Shown here: positions 8,857 through 18,567 of the stretch, piece after piece
How the letters are laid out: the number at the start of each line of letters is the position of its first letter
Numbering within the stretch: the first letter of the stretch is position 1
From: Gemmatimonadales bacterium
GTDB taxonomy: Bacteria > Gemmatimonadota > Gemmatimonadetes > Palauibacterales > Palauibacteraceae
Reading direction: 5' to 3'
Length of the DNA: 43,932 nucleotides
Assembly (NCBI GenBank): GCA_030636765.1
Contig: DAOVWI010000003.1
Span: forward strand, 1-43,932
The notes under the pieces: generated by a model
What the model was told of the DNA's origin: nothing
What the model saw: the letters and a program-made list of their open reading frames with translations, nothing else
Database searches by the model: none
Made by a program: the position numbers and the translations under genes

Positions 8857-10194
8857 CTAGTCGATCGGGAGGGTTGCGACCACGGTGCGGACGGTGCCGT
8901 CGGGGCCCGTGTCCGTCCACGCCAGGATCACGTCGTTGCCCAGCGCCGCCATGCGGGGAAAGCCGCTCGCCCGGCTCACGTCAGTGATGGCGACGGTCGC
9001 CGGAAGGCTCGCCTCGCCGTCCGGCCGGACACGCCGGGCCCTCACGTCGGCGCCCCGATCCGTGGTCTCGAGCCACACGACCAGCGCCGCCCCGTCCTTG
9101 AGCAGCATGACGTCGACGCGGCCCAGGGGTCTTCCCTCGTCCACCCGGCTCGGCTCGCCGAACGTCTTCCCTGCATCGCCGGAGAAGGCGACCTGCACCT
9201 TCGGCTCGTCGTTCGCGGCGGTGTACCACGCGACGGCGACCCGTTCTTTCTTCGCGGCGACCGCGGGGCCGTTCACGGGGCACGCGGGCATGTACCACCC
9301 ATCGGCGTGGATCGTGGAGGGAGCCGTCCATTCGCTCCCGACCAGGCGGACGACGGAGATGTCCCGGATCTCGCTCTCCGACCGATCCCGGTACACGAGG
9401 ACCGGCCCCTCGGAGGTGAGCGCGGCGGAGGTCTGACAACAGTCGCAGGAGCGGGCATCGAGGAGGGTCTGGCTTCCTGGGGCGCCATCGACGCCGATCT
9501 CCGCGTACCGGAGGGACATGTCGCCCTCGAGCGGTCCGCCCTCGGCCACCTCCGCGAAGTCTCGTCCGTCGAGCCACACGGCCGCCAGAGCGCCATCCGC
9601 CGCCGGGAAGAGGGATACGAAGCCGTGCTCCGTCAGAGTCCCGTCAACGTGGGGCGTCACGGGGTCGCTCCACGAAAGCCCCCCGTCTACGGAGCGGGCG
9701 ATCCGAACGCCGTACGCGTACGTGCCCGGACCCTCGCGCTGGAGCCAATGCGCCGCGAGAGTGCCGTCTGGGAGCTCCACGATGGACGGGAAGTCGGCCC
9801 AGTTCACGAAGAAGTCCTCGCCGCGCGCGATCGTGTGCGGCTCGCTCCACCCTGATGCGCTCAGCTCGGCCATCCGGACGGCATGGCCGCTCTCATCGGG
9901 CTCCTGCCAGCTCATGTAGACGGTGCCCTCGCGGCCTGCCCACAGGTAGGGCGTCATGCTGCCCCGGCCGGTCGGGGGTGGCACCTCCCGCAGCCCCGTG
10001 AAGGTGGACCCGAGCGCGGGGCCCTCGGTCTCGTCCGGGCCGTCGGCCCCGATCCGCCGTTCGCCAGAGGCTTCGCCGCTCGCCTCCGGCCCACACGAGA
10101 GGAGAGCGACGGAGGTCACGAGGATCGCCCCGGCTTGGCTGAGCGGTTGATTCACGGAGAAAAGGCACCTGCGGCACTTCCTGAAGAACGGCAT
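8857..10194 (-). CDS. BNR/sialidase-like beta-propeller lipoprotein
   Basis: Lipobox VALLSC; repeated propeller/Asp-box-like segments (RSVDGGLSWSDP, FSGDAGKTFGEP); Cys cluster SCDCCQT and CPVNGPA. Confidence 0.75.
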   Translation of the reverse strand: MPFFRKCRRCLFSVNQPLSQAGAILVTSVALLSCGPEASGEASGERRIGADGPDETEGPALGSTFTGLREVPPPTGRGSMTPYLWAGREGTVYMSWQEPDESGHAVRMAELSASGWSEPHTIARGEDFFVNWADFPSIVELPDGTLAAHWLQREGPGTYAYGVRIARSVDGGLSWSDPVTPHVDGTLTEHGFVSLFPAADGALAAVWLDGRDFAEVAEGGPLEGDMSLRYAEIGVDGAPGSQTLLDARSCDCCQTSAALTSEGPVLVYRDRSESEIRDISVVRLVGSEWTAPSTIHADGWYMPACPVNGPAVAAKKERVAVAWYTAANDEPKVQVAFSGDAGKTFGEPSRVDEGRPLGRVDVMLLKDGAALVVWLETTDRGADVRARRVRPDGEASLPATVAITDVSRASGFPRMAALGNDVILAWTDTGPDGTVRTVVATLPID

Positions 10195-10259
10195 GGAGAA
10201 CAACTTGCCGGCAGCTGCCGTCGGCCGCAATCAGCGCGCGGGCTACACGGAGGGGGAGG

Positions 10260-11273
10260 TCAGCTCGCGTTGGCGGCGCGTGCGGTCGTCACTTCCTCCA
10301 TGGACCATGGGCCGGCGACGACCGCCCGGTTTCCGCCTTCCCGCTTCGCGGAGTACAGGGCGATGTCTGCCGCCAGAAGGAGATCGTCCTGGTCTTTCGT
10401 CGACGAGTTGGAGACGGCGATTCCGCAGCTCATCGTCACGGGAATGGCGAAGTTCCGATAGCGCGCGGCCACCGTCTCGAGCACCCGGTCCGCGAAGATG
10501 AGGGCGCCCTTCACGCTCTCGCCCGGAAGGAGGGCGAGGAACTCATCGCCGCCGAACCGGCCGCTGAGGTCCGAGCGGCGGGTGTTCATCTCGAGGGCCT
10601 GGGCGACAGCGCGGAGCACCTCGTCTCCGGCCTGGTGGCCCTCGGAGTCGTTGATCCTCTTGAAGTTGTCGATGTCCAGCAGGATGATCGCGCATGGCCG
10701 GCCGCGTGCTACTCCCGCGAACTCCTGTGCCAGGAAGAGCTCCAGCACGCGCCGGTTCGGCAGGCCCGTGAGGGGATCCGCGTAGGCGAGCTTCAGTGCG
10801 TCGGCCGTCGTCCTTCGGTGCGCTTCGGAGACGAGACCCGCGCCCAGGCTGACGCCGATGAGGACGGCCGTGACGCCGCCGACCAACCACCAGGCCACCG
10901 GCTGGGTGAGCAGGAGGGAGATGCCCACCTCGAGGGCGGCGAGGAGAATCATCGTCGCCACCAGGGAAATCGTTGCGCCCCGCCAGCCCTTGTAGTAGGC
11001 CAAGAGGAACGCCGGGATGAGGGCGAGCAGCCAGACGAGAGCGGAGTAGTCGCCCATCGACTCCGGCCACAGGAGGCTGGCGGTTGCAGCCGCGGCGAGG
11101 GAGAGGGAGCTCAGGACGAGCGCCTTCGTCGGCACTCGACCCGGAAGGATGTTGACGGCCGACGTCAGCGGGCCCTCGACTTCGCTCCCGCCCCATGAGG
11201 GTGAGTCGGGCACGCCGACCGCTCCCCCGCGCATCGACCCTCGGTCCGCCAGCTGCCTATAAGATGTATTCAT
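10260..11273 (-). CDS. Membrane-anchored diguanylate cyclase (GGDEF domain)
   Basis: Several N-terminal TM helices, then DPLTGLPNRR ... ILLDIDNFKRINDSEGHQAGDEVL ... RRSDLSGRFGGDEFLALLPG; RxxD I-site five residues before GGDEF. Confidence 0.93.
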   Translation of the reverse strand: MNTSYRQLADRGSMRGGAVGVPDSPSWGGSEVEGPLTSAVNILPGRVPTKALVLSSLSLAAAATASLLWPESMGDYSALVWLLALIPAFLLAYYKGWRGATISLVATMILLAALEVGISLLLTQPVAWWLVGGVTAVLIGVSLGAGLVSEAHRRTTADALKLAYADPLTGLPNRRVLELFLAQEFAGVARGRPCAIILLDIDNFKRINDSEGHQAGDEVLRAVAQALEMNTRRSDLSGRFGGDEFLALLPGESVKGALIFADRVLETVAARYRNFAIPVTMSCGIAVSNSSTKDQDDLLLAADIALYSAKREGGNRAVVAGPWSMEEVTTARAANAS

Positions 11274-11602
11274 CCTTGACCTGATTGCATTCAAACCATG
11301 GCCTTTGGCGAATCCGGCCGGCGGCCGCACGGGCGACCAGCCGGCGCCTCATGCGCCATTGCGTACGGTCGTACTCCGTTGTGCGTTCACGGCTTAACCT
11401 GTTTTCGCGGGTTGTACCGGTCGCCGCTCCCGCCGTAGCGATGCACGACACATGAGTGCACTTTCGGTGCCGGACGGTGTAGCGAGCGAGGTTCCGTACG
11501 GAAGCGCAGGGTGCAAAGCGGAAACCCGGCCGGCCGCAACGCTGTTCTTGATGGCGGTGCGGCGGGTCAACACCGGGCGTAAGAGACGCGTGGGAGCGAA
11601 CT

Positions 11603-12214
11603 TTGAGCAGCACGGGTAGATCGAAGGGTCTGTTGTGGGCCGTGGCGGTGCTCGTCGGCATCGGGGGCCTGGTCGTCGCGTTTTCCGGCGGCTTGATGCG
11701 TTCCGCGGGCGCGGAGGCTGGAGGGGCTCCATCGCGTTGGCTCGAGGTGGAGGCGCCCGTGGCCGAGTTCGCTACGCTGGACGGCGGAATGGCCTCCCTG
11801 GCGGATTACCGAGGGCAGGTCGTGATCCTCAACATGTGGGGCACCTGGTGCCCGCCGTGCCGGCGCGAGATACCGGAGCTCGTCCACCTGCAGGAGGCAC
11901 TGATCGGCCGGGGAGCGACGGTGGTCAGCATCGCCGTGGACTCGGGAACGGAGGAGGGCATTCGGAACTTCGCCGACGAGTTCGGGATGAACTACCCGAT
12001 CTGGATCGCGGGCACGGACGCCGTCGTCTCGCACTTCCACGCGATCGGGTTTCCGTTTTCCCTCTTGATCGATCGGGAGGGGCTCATCCGGAAGGAGTAC
12101 CTGGGGCCTCAGACCTACGAGTCGCTGCTCGCCGATGCTGACGTATGGATCAACGGTGGGAGCGACGTGGACACGCCGACGTACACTCCGGTGTCGGCGG
12201 TCGGTTCGAAGTAG
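11603..12214 (+). CDS. TlpA/ResA-like thiol-disulfide oxidoreductase, membrane-anchored
   Basis: N-terminal TM; VVILNMWGTWCPPCRREIPELVHLQ (WCPPC active site); TTG start with upstream GGGAG. Confidence 0.92.
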   Translation: MSSTGRSKGLLWAVAVLVGIGGLVVAFSGGLMRSAGAEAGGAPSRWLEVEAPVAEFATLDGGMASLADYRGQVVILNMWGTWCPPCRREIPELVHLQEALIGRGATVVSIAVDSGTEEGIRNFADEFGMNYPIWIAGTDAVVSHFHAIGFPFSLLIDREGLIRKEYLGPQTYESLLADADVWINGGSDVDTPTYTPVSAVGSK

Positions 12215-14295
12215 CGTCCGCCGAACGCGTTCGGCACTACCGAACCGTTGTACCGGGTCGAGAAGAGGTTGTCCACGCCGACGTAGGGCAGGAGCTCCCA
12301 CCCCCCCGGCCGCACGCGGGCGGACAGCCGCAGGTCGACCACCGCGTAGGACCAGTTGAACGCCGTGTTGGCGTCGTTCACGGCGAACGCGTCCACCCAG
12401 CGAAGCCGTCCAACCGCCAGCCACCCCTCCCGGGCATAGGAGAGCTCCAGGTCCAGCTGGTGCACGGGCACGCCCGGCTCTCGGTTCCCCGAGAAGTCCC
12501 CTTCGATGGTCTCGAACTGCTCGAGGATGAAGTCCTGATACGTGTAGGCGAGCCGGGCATCCAGTCCCGGCAAGGCCGTCCAGACTCCCTGCAACTCGAT
12601 CCCTCGGCGCGTCACCTCACCGGCGTTTCGGAAGAACACTTGCTCACCGGGCCCCTGGAACGGGAGGATCGCGTCGTCCACGTCGGACACGTACACGGCG
12701 AAGTCGTACGTAACTCGTGAACGGACTATTTGGCCCTTCGCGCCGATGGAGAAGCTCAGCGTCGTCTCCGGCCCGAGGAGCGGGTTGAAGCCACCCTCGC
12801 CGGTGGGCCGGTTGGACAGCTCACTGGTCGTCGGCGTCTGAAAGGCCGTGGCGACGTTCGCGTAGAGGTTGACCGATGGCGCCGCGGCCAGGTCGATCCC
12901 CAGCATCGGGCTGAAGTGCGTGAACGTCCGGGTTCCCGAGTCGTCGCCGTCATCCAGCAGCCGGTCCGTGGCCCGGAAGTCGTAGAGGTCGAAGCGGCCG
13001 CCCGCGGTCAGGCGTACTCGCCGGCTGGGCGCGTACGCCAGCTCGACGAAGGGCCCGATCGCCACGACTTCCTCGCGCTGGTCCACGAGGACCGCGCCCT
13101 CCCGTGCGCGCCCACCCTCCTCGCCCACTCCCAGGTTCTCGAACTCCTCCCTGTCATCGCCCAGGTAGGAGATGTCGGTACCCGCGACCCATGTGATGGG
13201 AGTTCGTCCGATGCGCTCTCCCTCCTCGTAGGTCGCCCGCAGGCCGCCGGAGAAACGGCCGAGGGCGATGATCCGGCCCGGGATGGGGTTCCAGACGTCC
13301 CGCACCAGCCCCCATCCGGAGATCTGAAGCGTGCGGCCCTCCGAGAGCTCTCCCTCCAGCGCGACGCCGAACTGTCCCTGCTGGATCTCCTTGCCGGCGC
13401 CCTGTGCGATGATGAAAGGTCTCACGAAGCGAGGCCGGTCCCGCGCGTCCTCTTCGTTCAGCGAGCTCGGGTTCTCGGCGAAGGGCATCGAGAAGAAGCT
13501 CCCGGTGCCGCGCAGCTCGAACCGCCGTGAGAGCGGGACGCGCGTCGTCACGTACAGCCGGTAGAACTCCGCCTCGCCGTACTCGCGAAAGCCGGTCCAG
13601 TGCGTGCCCTCGAAGTCGGCCAGGTACCCTGTGCTCCCCGCGGTGCCGGACAGCTTCACCCGGGCCATGGCGTATCCGTAGGCGCCGACGGCCGCTTGCG
13701 GCCGCATGGTGAGCGGGGTCGGAGGGAAGTCCTCGGTCTGGAAGCTGATGACGCCCCCGGCGGCGTTTCCGTACAGGGACGACGCGGGTCCGCGAATCAC
13801 CTCGGTCCGGCCCACCGCCAGGAGATCCAGGTTGCTCAGGGTCGCCTGGCCGTCCGGAAGCGTGAGCGGAATGCCGTCGGCGATGATCATGATCCCGCGG
13901 ACGCCGAACTGGGCCCGGGCCCCCGCGCCACGGATCATCACCCTGTCACCCAGGGAGAAGTTCTGCCGGTTCTGCACGGTGACGCCCGGCACTCCCCGCA
14001 GCGCCTGGTCGAGCGACAGGCCGCGCTCGCCGCGCTGGATTCGCTCGCCCGGGACGAGGGAGAGCGCGTACGGGACCCGCGCCCAGTCCCGGCTCGAGCG
14101 GGTGACGGTCACGCGCAGATCCTCGAGCCGGTAGCCCGGGGGCACGTCGAGCGTGTCGGCCTGGGCCTCGAGGGTGTCAGCCTGGGTCCCGTGCGGATCC
14201 GCCTGGGCCGCGTGCGCTTCCGCGGGCGGGATGGCGACGGCGACCAGGAGGGTCGCCGCTGTCGAAAAGGGCCGGAGGGGCCCGAGGCGGATCAA
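12115..14295 (-). CDS. TonB-dependent outer-membrane receptor
   Basis: Plug: SLDQALRGVPGVTVQNRQNFSLGDRVMIRGAGARAQFGVRGIMIIADGIPLTLPDGQATLSNLDLLAVGRTEVIRGPASSLYGNAAGGVISFQT; beta-barrel C-terminus. The ORF-track start at 16272 is an out-of-frame extension over the ABC gene. Confidence 0.93.
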   Translation of the reverse strand: MIRLGPLRPFSTAATLLVAVAIPPAEAHAAQADPHGTQADTLEAQADTLDVPPGYRLEDLRVTVTRSSRDWARVPYALSLVPGERIQRGERGLSLDQALRGVPGVTVQNRQNFSLGDRVMIRGAGARAQFGVRGIMIIADGIPLTLPDGQATLSNLDLLAVGRTEVIRGPASSLYGNAAGGVISFQTEDFPPTPLTMRPQAAVGAYGYAMARVKLSGTAGSTGYLADFEGTHWTGFREYGEAEFYRLYVTTRVPLSRRFELRGTGSFFSMPFAENPSSLNEEDARDRPRFVRPFIIAQGAGKEIQQGQFGVALEGELSEGRTLQISGWGLVRDVWNPIPGRIIALGRFSGGLRATYEEGERIGRTPITWVAGTDISYLGDDREEFENLGVGEEGGRAREGAVLVDQREEVVAIGPFVELAYAPSRRVRLTAGGRFDLYDFRATDRLLDDGDDSGTRTFTHFSPMLGIDLAAAPSVNLYANVATAFQTPTTSELSNRPTGEGGFNPLLGPETTLSFSIGAKGQIVRSRVTYDFAVYVSDVDDAILPFQGPGEQVFFRNAGEVTRRGIELQGVWTALPGLDARLAYTYQDFILEQFETIEGDFSGNREPGVPVHQLDLELSYAREGWLAVGRLRWVDAFAVNDANTAFNWSYAVVDLRLSARVRPGGWELLPYVGVDNLFSTRYNGSVVPNAFGGRYFEPTADTGVYVGVSTSLPPLIHTSASASSDS

Positions 14296-16001
14296 GCCAC
14301 CGGGTCGAGGACGAGCTGTCCGCGGTAGAGGCGGGCGTACAGGCCGTCCTGCACGAGCAGCTCCTCGTGCGGGCCGTCCTCCACGATGCGGCCGGCTTCG
14401 AGGACCAAGAGACGGTCGGCCCGCAGCACGGTCCGGAGGCGGTGGGCGATGATCAACGTCGTGCGTCCCTGCATCAGGGTCGTCAGCGCTTCCTCGACGA
14501 GCCGCTCGCTCTCCGTGTCGAGGCTGCTCGTCGCCTCGTCCAGGATGAGGATGCCGGGGGCCTTGAGCACAACGCGTGCGATCGCGAGACGTTGGCGCTG
14601 GCCTCCGGACAGACGCACCCCCCGCTCGCCCACGAGCGTCTCGTAGCGATTCGGCAGGCGCTCGATGAACTCGTGCGCGTACGCCGCCCGAGCCGCTTCC
14701 TCGACCTCCTCCGCCGTGGCGCCCGTCCGGCCGTAGGCGATGTTCTCGTACACGGTTCCCGAGAAGAGGGTGGGTTCCTGTGGCACGAAGCCGATCGATC
14801 CCCGGAGGTCCGCCAGGCGCACGTCCCGGATGTCCAGGCCGTTCCATGTGATTCGGCCCCTTTCGGGATCCCAGAATCGAAGGACGAGCGCGGCGAACGT
14901 GGACTTGCCGGCGCCACTCGGCCCGACGAGGGCGACGACCTCGCCCTGCCGCAGCGTGGCGGTGACTCCGCGGAGCGCCCACGGCTCTTCCGGTCCGTAC
15001 CGGAAACTGACATCCTCGAAGGCGATCTCGGGGATCTCCAGCGTGGGGATCGGGGCCGGCTCCGGCGGGTCGGCGATCTCCGGGCGCTGCTCCAGGAGGT
15101 CGAAGACACGGCGCGCCGCTCCCTGGGCCTGCTGGTACGAGCCCCAGAGTGAGGCCATGGCCGTGATCGCGGCGGCGACCTGGACGGCGTAGAGGAGGAA
15201 GGAGACGAGCTCGCCCGCGGTAATCTGGCCCGCCAGCACGAGACGGCCGCCCTGCCAGAGGACGACCACGATCCCCCCGAAGGCGACGAACGCGAGAATG
15301 CCAAAGAACAGCCCCCGGGCGAAGGCGCGGCTGATGGCGGCGCGCAGCGACGCATCGATGCGCGCGCCGTAGCGAGCCGCCTCCCACGCCTCCCGGACGA
15401 AGCTCTGCACGATGGGGATCTGGCCGAGGGCCTCCTCGGCCACCGCGTTGGCCTCGGCAATCCGATCCTGCACCTCCGTCGATTTGCGCCGGACGTAGCG
15501 GCCAAAGGCTATGGCGATAAAAACGACCAGCGGCGCGACCGCCGCCGTCGTCACCATGAGCTGCGGGTGCAGGAACGCGAGCAGCGTGAGCGCGCCGACC
15601 AGGTACATCGCCTGCCGCAACAGCTCCGCGATCTGGTGGCCGAGCACCGCCTGGAGGGTCGAGCAATCGGAGGTGAGCCGGCTCGTCAGCTCTCCCGAAG
15701 TGCGCTCCGTGAAGAAGCCTGGGGAAAGGTCGAGGAAGTGGCTGAACAGGTTCTTTCGAAGGCGCGCGATCACCTGCTCCCCGGTCGCGCCGAGCAGGTA
15801 GACCTCGAAGAAGTTCAGCACGCCCTTGATCGCGAACAGCCCGAGCAGGCCGAGGGCGATGGCGTTCAGATTGTAGAGGTTCCGCGTGACGAACGCGGCG
15901 TCCATCAAGTACCGTACGACGAGTGGGAAGGCGAGCCCGATCGCCGAGCTGAACACCAGGGCCACCATGGCCCCCGCTACCTTTCCCCGATGGGGGCGCA
16001 C
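14292..16001 (-). CDS. ABC transporter, fused TMD-NBD exporter (MsbA/lipid-exporter-like)
   Basis: Walker A GPSGAGKST, signature LSGGQRQRLAIARVVL, Walker B ILILDEATSSLD, H-loop AHR; real N-terminus may lie ~15-20 codons upstream (in-frame FAIRKLAPL). Confidence 0.95.
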   Translation of the reverse strand: MRPHRGKVAGAMVALVFSSAIGLAFPLVVRYLMDAAFVTRNLYNLNAIALGLLGLFAIKGVLNFFEVYLLGATGEQVIARLRKNLFSHFLDLSPGFFTERTSGELTSRLTSDCSTLQAVLGHQIAELLRQAMYLVGALTLLAFLHPQLMVTTAAVAPLVVFIAIAFGRYVRRKSTEVQDRIAEANAVAEEALGQIPIVQSFVREAWEAARYGARIDASLRAAISRAFARGLFFGILAFVAFGGIVVVLWQGGRLVLAGQITAGELVSFLLYAVQVAAAITAMASLWGSYQQAQGAARRVFDLLEQRPEIADPPEPAPIPTLEIPEIAFEDVSFRYGPEEPWALRGVTATLRQGEVVALVGPSGAGKSTFAALVLRFWDPERGRITWNGLDIRDVRLADLRGSIGFVPQEPTLFSGTVYENIAYGRTGATAEEVEEAARAAYAHEFIERLPNRYETLVGERGVRLSGGQRQRLAIARVVLKAPGILILDEATSSLDTESERLVEEALTTLMQGRTTLIIAHRLRTVLRADRLLVLEAGRIVEDGPHEELLVQDGLYARLYRGQLVLDPVA

Positions 16002-16204
16002 AAGCGGCGCCAGCTTGCGGATGGCGAACAGGGAAAAGCGTCGTCGTCCCCTCTCGTGGCGCTGTCCGGTATTCGCCTCTATCTTCCCGCCTCCCGTGGG
16101 TGTGAGGTCCGCGCGAGCCCGACCGGGGCCGGCGCGATCGTGGCCACCTGCCCGCGCAAGCCCGGAACGGGCCCGCGCTTCGTCGATCGTCCGCCAATTG
16201 ATCC

Positions 16205-17119
16205 ATGAACGAGACGACCCGCAACGATACCCGTCGCTGGGGCAGGCTCGCCGCCGCCGCGGCCGTGGCCACCTACGCCCTGATCGTGTTCGGAGGGATC
16301 GTCCGGATCACGGGCAGCGGCATGGGGTGCGGCGACGACTGGCCGCTCTGCGACGGCCGGCTGATCCCACCGATGGACCTGGAGACGATGATCGAGTACG
16401 GCCACCGGTTGGCGGCGGCCGCGGTGAGCGTGCTCGTTGTTCTGCTGGCGGGCCTCGCCTGGTGGCCCGCCCGCCCGCCGGCCTGGAGGCCGCTCCGGCG
16501 GATCGGGGCCCTGGCGCTCGTGATTCTGATCGTGCAGGTGCTGCTAGGGGCCGTGACCGTGTGGCTCGAGCTCCCGCCGAGCAGCGTCGTGCTTCACTTC
16601 GGCACCGGACTGGCGCTCCTCGCCGTGTTGAGCGTCGGTGGGTGCGTGGGGCTGATGGGAGGGTCGCGAAGCGCCCGGCGAAACGACGAGGCGACGCGCT
16701 GGGCCGCCGCCCTCGCCCTCTCCGCCTTCGGGGTCGCCCTGCTCGGAGCCCTGGTGGCAAACCTGGATGCGGGGCCGGCATGCCTAGGCTTTCCGGCGTG
16801 CAACGGCTCGTGGCTCCCGCCGGGCGGCGGCCTCGTGCAGGTGCACTGGATGCACCGCCTGGCGGCCTACATGCTCTTCGCGCTCCTGGCGGCGTTCCCG
16901 TTCCTCGTGCGGCGGTGGCGGCCCGCGGAGCGGCCGGCCCTCGTCGCGGCCTGGCTCGGGCTGCTGTTGGGCGTCGCGCAGATCGTGGTGGCCGCGGCGA
17001 TGGTCCTCACCCTCTTTCCTGGAGCCTTGCGGGTGGCGCACCTGGCGGCGGGCGCCGCCCTCGTGGCGGTGCTGGTGGTGGCGGCGTGGCTGGTGGCGCG
17101 GCCGAGCGACGTGGCCTAG
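16205..17119 (+). CDS. ctaA: Heme A synthase (CtaA/COX15 family)
   Basis: VFGGIVRITGSGMGCGDDWPLCDGRLIPP, EYGHRLAAA, LHFGTGLALLA, WMHRLAAY; eight-TM pattern. Confidence 0.93.
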   Translation: MNETTRNDTRRWGRLAAAAAVATYALIVFGGIVRITGSGMGCGDDWPLCDGRLIPPMDLETMIEYGHRLAAAAVSVLVVLLAGLAWWPARPPAWRPLRRIGALALVILIVQVLLGAVTVWLELPPSSVVLHFGTGLALLAVLSVGGCVGLMGGSRSARRNDEATRWAAALALSAFGVALLGALVANLDAGPACLGFPACNGSWLPPGGGLVQVHWMHRLAAYMLFALLAAFPFLVRRWRPAERPALVAAWLGLLLGVAQIVVAAAMVLTLFPGALRVAHLAAGAALVAVLVVAAWLVARPSDVA

Positions 17120-17163
17120 CAAGGTCTCGCGACGACGAGCCTGCCAGCGGCCGAGCGACGTGG

Positions 17164-18534
17164 CTACAGCGGCTTCAGCCGAGCGGTAAAGTGTCGGAGG
17201 TGGGCGGGCTCCTCGACGATGCGGAGTCCCCTCAGACTCTCCCGCCGTTCGGCGACGGCCGTCGCCACGTCGAGGACGTAGTCGATCTGGCTCTTGGTGT
17301 ACGTGCGCCGGGGGATCGCCAGCCGGAGTAGCTCCAGGGGCACGGTCCGCTCCTCGCCCGTCGAGGGGTCGGTGCCGCCGAACATGAGCGTCCCGATCTC
17401 CACGCCGCGGATTCCGCCCTCGGTGTAGAGCGCGCACGCCAGGGCCTGGGCCGGGAGCTCCCTGGGTCCGATGGCGGGCAGGAAGCTTCCCGCGTCGATG
17501 TAAACCGCGTGTCCGCCGGGCGGCCGCACGATCGGGTAACCCGCCTCCATCAATCCCTCCCCCAGGTACGCCACCGACGCCACGCGGTAGCGCAGGTAGT
17601 CCTCCTCGACGACTTCCCGGAGCCCGATGGCAATCGCCTCCAGGTCGCGGCCGGCCAGACCACCGTAAGTGGGGAACCCCTCGGTGAGGATGAGGAGCTC
17701 CTGCTCACGGCGTGCCAGCCGGTCGTCGTTGGATCCCAGGAACCCGCCGATGTTGGCGAGGCCGTCCTTCTTCGCGCTGAACGTGGCCCCATCCGCCAGG
17801 GAGAAGGTCTCCCGCGCGATCGATTCGACCGTGCGCTCGGCGTATCCCTTCTCGCGCAGCTTGATGAAGTAGGAGTTCTCGGCGAACCGACAGGCGTCGA
17901 GATAGAACGGAACGTCGCGAGAGCGGCAGAGCTCGCTGGCCGCCCGGATGTTGGCCATTGAAGCCGGCTGCCCGCCGCCCGAGTTGTTGGTGATCGTGTG
18001 GATGACACAAGCCACGTCGCTTGCGTCGTCGGAAAGAACGCCGCGAAGCGCATCGAGGTCGATGTCGCCCTTGAACGGATGCTCTTCGTCGGGCCTGAGA
18101 GCTTCGGGCACCGGGATGTCGAGCGCCTGCCCTCCCAGGTACTCGACGTTGGCCCTTGTCGTGTCGAAATGAGTGTTGGAGACGACCAGCTTGCCGGCCA
18201 CATCCAGGCAGGAAAAGAGAATTCTCTCGGCCGCGCGTCCCTGGTGGGTGGGTACGATGTGCTCGAAGCCGGTCAGCTCCCTGACCCGGTCCCGGAAGCG
18301 GTACCAGGATTCCGCTCCGGCGTACGACTCGTCGCCCCTCATGATGCCGGCCCACTGCTCCGACGACATCGCCCCCGTCCCGGAATCCGTGAGGAGGTCG
18401 ACGAGAATATCGCGGGCGCGGATGCGAAAGAGGTTCCAGTCGGCCGCGACGATAATGCGTTCGCGTTCCTGCCGCGTCGTCATCCGAAGCGGCTCGACCA
18501 CCTTGATCCGAAACGGCTCGATGATCCTCGGCAT
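17164..18534 (-). CDS. tnaA: Tryptophanase (tryptophan indole-lyase)
   Basis: DILVDLLTDSGTGAMSSEQWAGIMRGDESYAGAESWYRF, IVPTHQGRAAE, PLP-Lys FSAKKDGLANIGGFLG; tryptophanase-type GVEIG and LRHFTARL rather than the tyrosine phenol-lyase forms MERG/LRFFTA. Confidence 0.9.
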   Translation of the reverse strand: MPRIIEPFRIKVVEPLRMTTRQERERIIVAADWNLFRIRARDILVDLLTDSGTGAMSSEQWAGIMRGDESYAGAESWYRFRDRVRELTGFEHIVPTHQGRAAERILFSCLDVAGKLVVSNTHFDTTRANVEYLGGQALDIPVPEALRPDEEHPFKGDIDLDALRGVLSDDASDVACVIHTITNNSGGGQPASMANIRAASELCRSRDVPFYLDACRFAENSYFIKLREKGYAERTVESIARETFSLADGATFSAKKDGLANIGGFLGSNDDRLARREQELLILTEGFPTYGGLAGRDLEAIAIGLREVVEEDYLRYRVASVAYLGEGLMEAGYPIVRPPGGHAVYIDAGSFLPAIGPRELPAQALACALYTEGGIRGVEIGTLMFGGTDPSTGEERTVPLELLRLAIPRRTYTKSQIDYVLDVATAVAERRESLRGLRIVEEPAHLRHFTARLKPL

Positions 18535-18567
18535 GCTAGTGTACCGTCTCAGAAGTCACGAGCCCTG

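Noticed and set aside
14296-16272. N-terminal half of the 1385-aa minus-strand ORF 12115..16272
   Set aside because: It overlaps the true ABC exporter frame; the TonB receptor starts at TTG 14295, so this is not a fusion protein.
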